From Gracilaria caudata (Eukaryota > Rhodophyta > Florideophyceae > Gracilariales > Gracilariaceae), in assembly GCA_030374735.1 (NCBI GenBank), contig JASCIV010000861.1, positions 1-11,120 of the forward strand: a DNA stretch of 11,120 nucleotides. The letters run 5' to 3'. Each line of letters starts with the position of its first letter. Positions within the stretch are counted from its first letter, which is position 1. A program made the position numbers and the translations under genes. Below are positions 7,346 to 11,120 of the stretch, in pieces. Below the pieces are notes generated by a model that saw nothing but the letters and a program-made list of their open reading frames with translations, made no database searches and had not been told where the DNA came from.

Positions 7346-7788
7346 TTCTTGCTGCAGGATAGACTGTCGGACGCAACACTGAAGACTAAGGTGCTGAAGT
7401 CTGTCTTGTAGAGGTAAAACGGCAACTCTTTCAAATAAGATTCCTACTCTACAAGTGTTTGTTTGGATGGCTTTTGTTTGGCTCCAGGGAGCTGCGGGAA
7501 AAGCGATGTATTACAAATTTGTAGGCAAACGGATATTTGCGTCGCACTCTTCAAGGTATCTTATGCTGCTGAACTTGCGTTCTCCATCGCGACAACTTCC
7601 CGCAGCATATCATACCATTCTGCTGCTGCTTCAAACGACTAATTGCTCCAGGGAAGATTGGCTTACATGCGGTAGTCACGTGTATCAGAACGGAATCGGT
7701 CAAGCTGCAGAGAAGGGGGAGGAGGGAGACGCAGTGTGTGTTGGTTGAAGCAGCCAGTACGACATCAGCAACGCAAACCGAATGCTTC
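7346..7788. other. No confident gene
   Basis: A minus-strand frame reads in a protein-like way (for example SYLKELPFYLYKTDFSTL at about 7440-7387), but it has about five stops in 110 codons, the random rate. The plus-strand frame at 7455-7748 begins at TTG and is no better. I see nothing else. Confidence 0.4.
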
Positions 7789-7794
7789 TTTATT
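7789..7794 (-). promoter_or_regulatory. Poly(A) signal AATAAA for the Cys-rich spliced gene
   Basis: TTTATT on the plus strand is AATAAA on the minus strand, 52 bases after the TGA at 7849-7847. The distance suits a 3' untranslated region and supports a gene end here. Confidence 0.45.
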
Positions 7795-7846
7795 CAAATT
7801 ACATTTATGCTCTAGATGCAACTGAGACACGACGACTACCGAAATA

Positions 7847-8426
7847 TCAAAGAGAGCCTGTCGGGAACGAGGGCCATTGTGGTTCCTGCTCATTTTGCGA
7901 AGAGCAATCCTCCGGAGCATATGTCTGGAAGTTCGACTCACAACTGATGCTGTAAAAAACACAATCGGGGCATGTATTGTTACAAATCCTTCCTCTGCCG
8001 CGCAACTCACATTGCACATAGCAAATTCTCGTTGGGCATGCGTCCGAGTCCCACCACGGCCACTGTCCGCAAGTGATTACTTCATTTCCATCTTCTGGTA
8101 GGGTACACCACGCTGCGCTTCGATTCCGACATCATCAAAAAGCCTTATGCCATCTTACAGCCAATGATGATGCTGTAGTGCCGCCCTTCGCGATTAGCAT
8201 CTATCAGTTTAGTACGAACGTAGTACATTACATCCACCAATTCGCCAAATTCATACACAAAAACAAGACGCAAGCGTATGCATATTGTTTCGCCTCCGAA
8301 GAAAGGCCACCGGACGTTGTCTTTTGTGGTTTCCGTAATGTAATTGGAGCCAATAACATCGATACAATTTCTTAAACAAGTCAAATGAGTAATCTTTGCA
8401 AAGCGTTCCCAGCATATGTAATTCAT
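7847..8426 (-). CDS. 3' part of a spliced gene for an unrecognised Cys-rich protein (two exons seen)
   Basis: The last exon (8112-7847) encodes 87 residues with 10 cysteines, including CGQWPWWDSDACPTRICYVQ and CNNTCPDCVFYSISC, and ends in TGA. It has no ATG, so it needs an upstream exon. That exon is in the frame reading GRHYSIIIG, which meets a donor GT-AAGA at 8158. Splicing to the CAG acceptor ending at 8113 removes 46 bases and keeps the frame. The codon across the junction is TCG, and the protein continues SIIIGSWCTLPEDGNEVITC. Exon 1 is open back to 8438, with ATG at 8426, and includes FFGGETICIRLRLVFVYEFG. From 8426 the product would be 177 residues. No signal peptide is seen at that ATG, so the true 5' end probably lies upstream. 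A second frame at 8499-8400 with a good acceptor (TTCTATTTTCAG at about 8470) may belong to it, but I could not join it in frame. I recognise no domain. An AATAAA follows the stop. A decayed gene is the alternative. Confidence 0.45.
8113..8158 (-). other. Predicted 46-base GT-AG intron
   Basis: It begins GTAAGA and ends GCGCAG on the minus strand. It carries the stops (TAA, TGA, TGA) that would end translation if it were retained, and removing it joins two open frames in phase. It is short for most algae and has only a weak pyrimidine tract. Confidence 0.4.
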
Positions 8427-9733
8427 CTTTAAATGGCTTTATACTCTGAAGTTCAAACATACGGAGTTCTGAAAATAGAATATGATGAAAACAATTCATG
8501 ATGACCAGATAATTGATGAAGTGCGCCTTCTTTTTGTGCGATACCCTTACATGTAGACACGGAGGCTTCGGACGAGTATGGTCACTTATATTTTCTTGTC
8601 TTAGTTGAAAACGCTCACTGTATCTTTCTCACCGGATCAGTGGAAAGACATGCAACCGATATAAATTTCAGAAATGTCAGCAGTGAATCTTCAACGCCGA
8701 TATGTTAATGCATTTTGTATTACATAATTTCATCATTCATAAGACTAAACAAAACTCTGTTAGTTTGTCGGTTTGCAGCTTTCGTTGTACTGGACGTCGT
8801 AGAAGTAGAGGTAAGGATTGGAAACGGAGATGCAGTTATCCCAAATTAAGCCATCGTAGGCGTGGAAAACACGGAGCCAAAAGTGCAGAAGGTGCAGATA
8901 GGTTGATTATGATGTAGATTCAAATAAGACTTTGCTCTGAATGTGCAACCAAAAAACTCAGAAACATGATCAAGTTGCAATTGGAAGTACATGTTCAAAA
9001 GTGGGCGATTCTTTAGAATAAAGGAAAACGATGGTCAAGTTAAATGTCTCGACGCCTTTCCACCGTCATGCAGATCCAAGCGGCACGGCATTTGCTTCAT
9101 AAAGCCCTCTACTCTGATCGTTGCCTTGTTCATGAGGCAAAAGCCCCATTTTTTGGACAAACTCTGTGACAATTCCAGTTTTCTTCGGGAAGAAGCTTTG
9201 ACGTCGTACTAGAAATCTGGAGTGCCGATGCTCACTGAGATCCGAGCCAGAGCTCCTCTACTTCTTCACTTAAGTACTTAGGATAGTTCTACTTCTCGTC
9301 AGATCAGAATAATAAAAAAAATTCTCAAATAAAAACGCAAATGCACATTACACGCTGTGGATCGACTTAGATCCCGCCTGCTCTGCTGTGCCGCTTAACA
9401 TTACTGTGAATGTCTAGGAACCGAAGAGCTCGACGTATGCAACGCTTTGCTCCAAACAGACATGTGATGTCTGTGCTGGCCTACTCGAAACTATTTCCCT
9501 AAGATTGATTGAAAACAGACAGGCACAGAACTTGATCTCACAGAAATTTGAATTGTCTGCTCGACTCGAATGAGTCCGTTCCCTTCTTCGTGAGGGTTGA
9601 TGAATTATTGTCGGTAATGCTATGCAATGTAGGTGAAGACGTTGCTAGCTTTTCAAGCAAGAGAGATCAAGCCTGTGTGAGTATGCACGGGGTGAGAAAT
9701 TGCTACTTACAGCGTTATTCGAAGTTTAGAATA
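8427..9733. other. Long region without a confident gene
   Basis: Several short frames read in a protein-like way, but none is long enough to stand alone. On the minus strand 9208-9038 and 9034-8849 lie in one frame, split by a single TGA (9035-9037); text such as KKWGFCLMNKATIRVEGFMK hints at an old gene. On the plus strand 9548-9739 is open but begins at TTG and runs into the 5S promoter. Upstream exons of the Cys-rich gene could lie at 8470-8700 on the minus strand, where donor-like GTAAGG (about 8551) and GTGAGA (about 8632) occur, but I could not make them join in frame. Confidence 0.4.
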
Positions 9734-9742
9734 CTATAAATA
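9734..9742 (+). promoter_or_regulatory. Upstream TATA box of the 5S rRNA gene
   Basis: CTATAAATA lies about 30 bases before the predicted 5S start. Upstream TATA elements near -28 are known for RNA polymerase III 5S genes in plants and some fungi. Its extended form, TACTATAAATA, matches the boxes of the protein genes in this window. Confidence 0.6.
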
Positions 9743-9766
9743 GCCTAGTCCTGTTCCGTGTCAAAC

Positions 9767-9887
9767 ACATTCGGCCACATCAAGTTGACATGCGCCGCAT
9801 CCCATCCCGAATTGCGAAGCTAAGTCACTTCGAGCTGGGCTAGTACTGACATGAGGGATCGGTCTGGAATCCCCAGTGCCGAACGTT
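9767..9887 (+). rRNA. 5S ribosomal RNA
   Basis: About 121 bases, the normal length. Helix I forms between 9768-9775 (CATTCGGC) and 9878-9885 (GCCGAACG) with one A-C mismatch. The conserved core is present: CCCATCCCGAATTGCGAAGC, then TAAGT (the internal control box A), GGGCTAGTACTG in the middle, and GGATCGGTCTGGAATCCCC (box C region). Transcription would end at the TTTT at 9886-9889. The gene is single here, with no other rRNA beside it, so it belongs to a dispersed 5S set or is a relic. The sequence is divergent from animal and plant 5S but keeps pairing and control boxes, which argues that it is functional. The exact ends are estimated from helix I. Confidence 0.88.
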
Positions 9888-9889
9888 TT
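9886..9889 (+). terminator. RNA polymerase III T-run terminator of 5S
   Basis: Four T residues directly follow helix I of the 5S RNA. A run of four or more T is the standard RNA polymerase III stop signal. Confidence 0.6.
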
Positions 9890-10738
9890 GTCTTCTCACA
9901 CCGCAAATTTTGTTGAAGTCCTTTTTACCCCAAAGGCATGATTCCGCACGCTTTTCGTGACTATCCATCGTCATTGTCGCCGCCAGATCCACTGTGTGAC
10001 TTTTAACGACCTTCCTGTCCCCATCAAGGAGAAACGTTAAGCACATTTTCCATTTCGAGCCAAAGTCGCCATGTACATCGACTGTACCGTTTGCAGGCCG
10101 TGTTGAATCGACATGACATGAAGAAACGCATAATGAGTAAACAATGACAACCTAGTATCAATTGGGTAGGCCACCCACAGCAACTCGTCGCAGCAATGCG
10201 CTTTGATTCCCCTTCCACTCATTAACGATGCCGGTACAGCTACAGCCAACCCGTTCTTTGTCCAGTACACCTTCTACCACAGCAAGACCTCCTGCGTTTC
10301 ACAATCTGTTTACCAAATCATCCCCGCCCCGCTCCTCTCGCTTGGGCGCTGCGCACCCTACACGTTTCCCAACACTTCAACAGAATTTCGCATATAACTT
10401 CGTCCGAGTGCATGCACCGCGAAAACAAGGACATTTACAAACACCAGCACTGCTACAACAAGCCCCGCACGTCTCTAACAATAGATTCCTCAAAAGTGGC
10501 CACAAGAACGAGCTCGTCTCGAGTGTCCGTTAGTTCTAAGTCACATTGCTGACCGTGTATCTCTTGTTCTTTTAACCTTTACCTCGCACCAGATTGAAAT
10601 TCACATGTACAAGGGTAGGTTAGAGTTCCTGCTTGTGTTGGGATAGCTAGCCAATCATGTGTTGCGTTGATCACTTTTCAGCTCAACTTCGCTGTTGCAC
10701 AGAGCGCTGTTAACAAATTCCCCGGTACGGGCAGAGTA
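9890..10738. other. No confident gene; possible decayed minus-strand coding sequence
   Basis: The most protein-like stretch is a minus-strand frame open from 10151 to 9840 (103 codons), with text such as VDVHGDFGSKWKMCLTFLLD and ESCLWGKKDFNKICG. It has no ATG, begins right after TAG (an AG acceptor is possible there) and ends inside the 5S gene on the opposite strand. A GTGAGA donor at 9899-9894 could end it earlier. Further upstream on the minus strand, about 10500-10400, a very hydrophobic run (GLVVAVLVFVNVLVFAVHAL) resembles a signal peptide but has a stop in front and no ATG. A plus-strand frame with ATG at 10228 runs 101 codons without features I recognise. None of these is supported well enough to call. 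Confidence 0.35.
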
Positions 10739-10747
10739 CTATAAAAG
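10739..10747 (+). promoter_or_regulatory. TATA box of the SIMPL-domain gene
   Basis: CTATAAAAG in the context TACTATAAAAGGG, 150 bases before the ATG at 10889. The leader would be about 115 bases, CA-rich and without an upstream ATG that I can see. Confidence 0.7.
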
Positions 10748-10888
10748 GGAGGAAACAACAGCAGTTTGCACTTTCAATCTCAAGCCTCACATCTACCGTC
10801 CGCAACAACGTCCATCTAACGACCCCATCTGCCCCATACACCATCCCTGCCTTCTTTTCATTACCAAAGTGTTCTCTTTCCTCCGAGC

Positions 10889-11120
10889 ATGGCTCCGTCA
10901 ACGAAAACTCTCTTCATCGCCTCGTGCTTCATCCTGTTCGCGTCAATTGCAACTCAGACACATGGCCAATCCCTTCCGCGCACCATCAGCGTGTCCGGAG
11001 TAGGCACCGTATCCGCGCCTCCAGATACCGCCACCATCAACACCGGCGTACTCACTACCGCCCCCACCGCGCAGGCGGCGCTCACCGCCAACAACCAACA
11101 GTTTGAACAAGTATTGGAGG
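10889..11120 (+). CDS. Secreted SIMPL-domain (DUF541/YggE-like) protein, 5' part, runs off the window
   Basis: The ATG at 10889 follows a good TATA box and opens 77 codons plus one base before the window ends. Residues 1-27 are a signal peptide (MAPSTKTLFIASCFILFASI). From residue 32 the sequence is the start of a SIMPL/DUF541 domain: ISVSGVGTVSAPPDTATI, then GVLTTAPTAQAALTANN and QQFEQVLE. The pattern I-x-V-x-G-x-G, PD-x-A-x-I, GV and A-x-TA-x-x-AL-x-x-N is typical of this family, best known from bacterial YggE, whose deletion raises sensitivity to oxidative stress and whose biochemical role is not settled. The secretory signal would send it outside the cell or into the secretory pathway. 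Codons end mostly in C, unlike the Cys-rich genes, which hints at stronger expression or a different history. The rest of the domain (about 130 to 150 residues) must lie beyond 11120. Confidence 0.85.
   Translation, partial: MAPSTKTLFIASCFILFASIATQTHGQSLPRTISVSGVGTVSAPPDTATINTGVLTTAPTAQAALTANNQQFEQVLE

Noticed and set aside
7345..7680. Minus-strand text whose stops are mostly TAA and TAG, as if these coded glutamine
   Set aside because: About five stops in 110 codons is the random rate, and the intact genes here use TAA and TGA as normal stops. A variant code is not supported.
8846..9208. Two adjacent minus-strand open stretches in one frame split by one TGA
   Set aside because: Each is only about 60 codons with no start, motif or promoter. 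The length is not beyond chance in a window of this size.
8991..9212. Plus-strand frame with ATG, 73 codons
   Set aside because: No promoter, signal peptide or family signal, and it overlaps the minus-strand stretch above. I cannot tell it from chance.
9840..10151. Minus-strand frame of 103 codons
   Set aside because: It has no ATG, starts after a stop and runs into the 5S gene on the opposite strand. It reads well but is not independently supported.
1..11120. CRISPR array, insertion sequence, integrase or bacterial operon
   Set aside because: No regularly spaced repeats, no transposase or recombinase motifs and no ribosome binding sites were seen. The promoter types and the 5S gene are eukaryotic.

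Overview
This window is nuclear DNA of a eukaryote, not of a bacterium. It is gene-poor, the genes have TATA boxes about 30 to 150 bases upstream instead of ribosome binding sites, there is a eukaryotic-type 5S rRNA gene with its own TATA box and a T-run terminator, one short GT-AG intron can be proposed, and decayed gene remains lie between the genes. Most genes look intronless. An alga with compact, intron-poor genes fits, and a florideophyte red alga is my best guess, from gene style and the divergent 5S. That assignment is inference and weak.

Layout. 1-749: no gene, three hairpins in the first 130 bases. 750-1572 (-): broken Myb/SANT-like coiled-coil gene. 1573-2175: spacer with a dense cluster of GTAC sites. 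2176-3132 (-) and 4119-5123 (-): two intact tandem paralogs for secreted Cys-rich proteins with ephrin-receptor-like (GCC2_GCC3) repeats, each with a TATA box about 100 bases before the ATG. 5234-6302: promoter side of the second paralog, then DNA with ambiguous open frames. 6303-7345: a signal-peptide-like start followed by a 970-base low-complexity GGN tract that is open on both strands. 7847-8426 (-): 3' part of a probable spliced gene for a Cys-rich protein, with an AATAAA downstream. 8427-9733: no confident gene. 9767-9887 (+): 5S rRNA. 9888-10738: no confident gene. 10889 to the end (+): 5' part of a secreted SIMPL-domain (DUF541/YggE-like) protein, cut by the window edge.

How it fits together. 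There is no operon. The two GCC2_GCC3 genes are a tandem duplication on the same strand. They, the SIMPL gene and possibly the Cys-rich gene encode proteins that enter the secretory pathway, so the locus is rich in extracellular or wall-type proteins. The most distinctive regulatory signal is an almost identical box, YACTATAWAWR, upstream of all three confident protein genes and also upstream of the RNA polymerase III 5S gene. The main unresolved point is which strand, if any, of 6303-7345 is coding.
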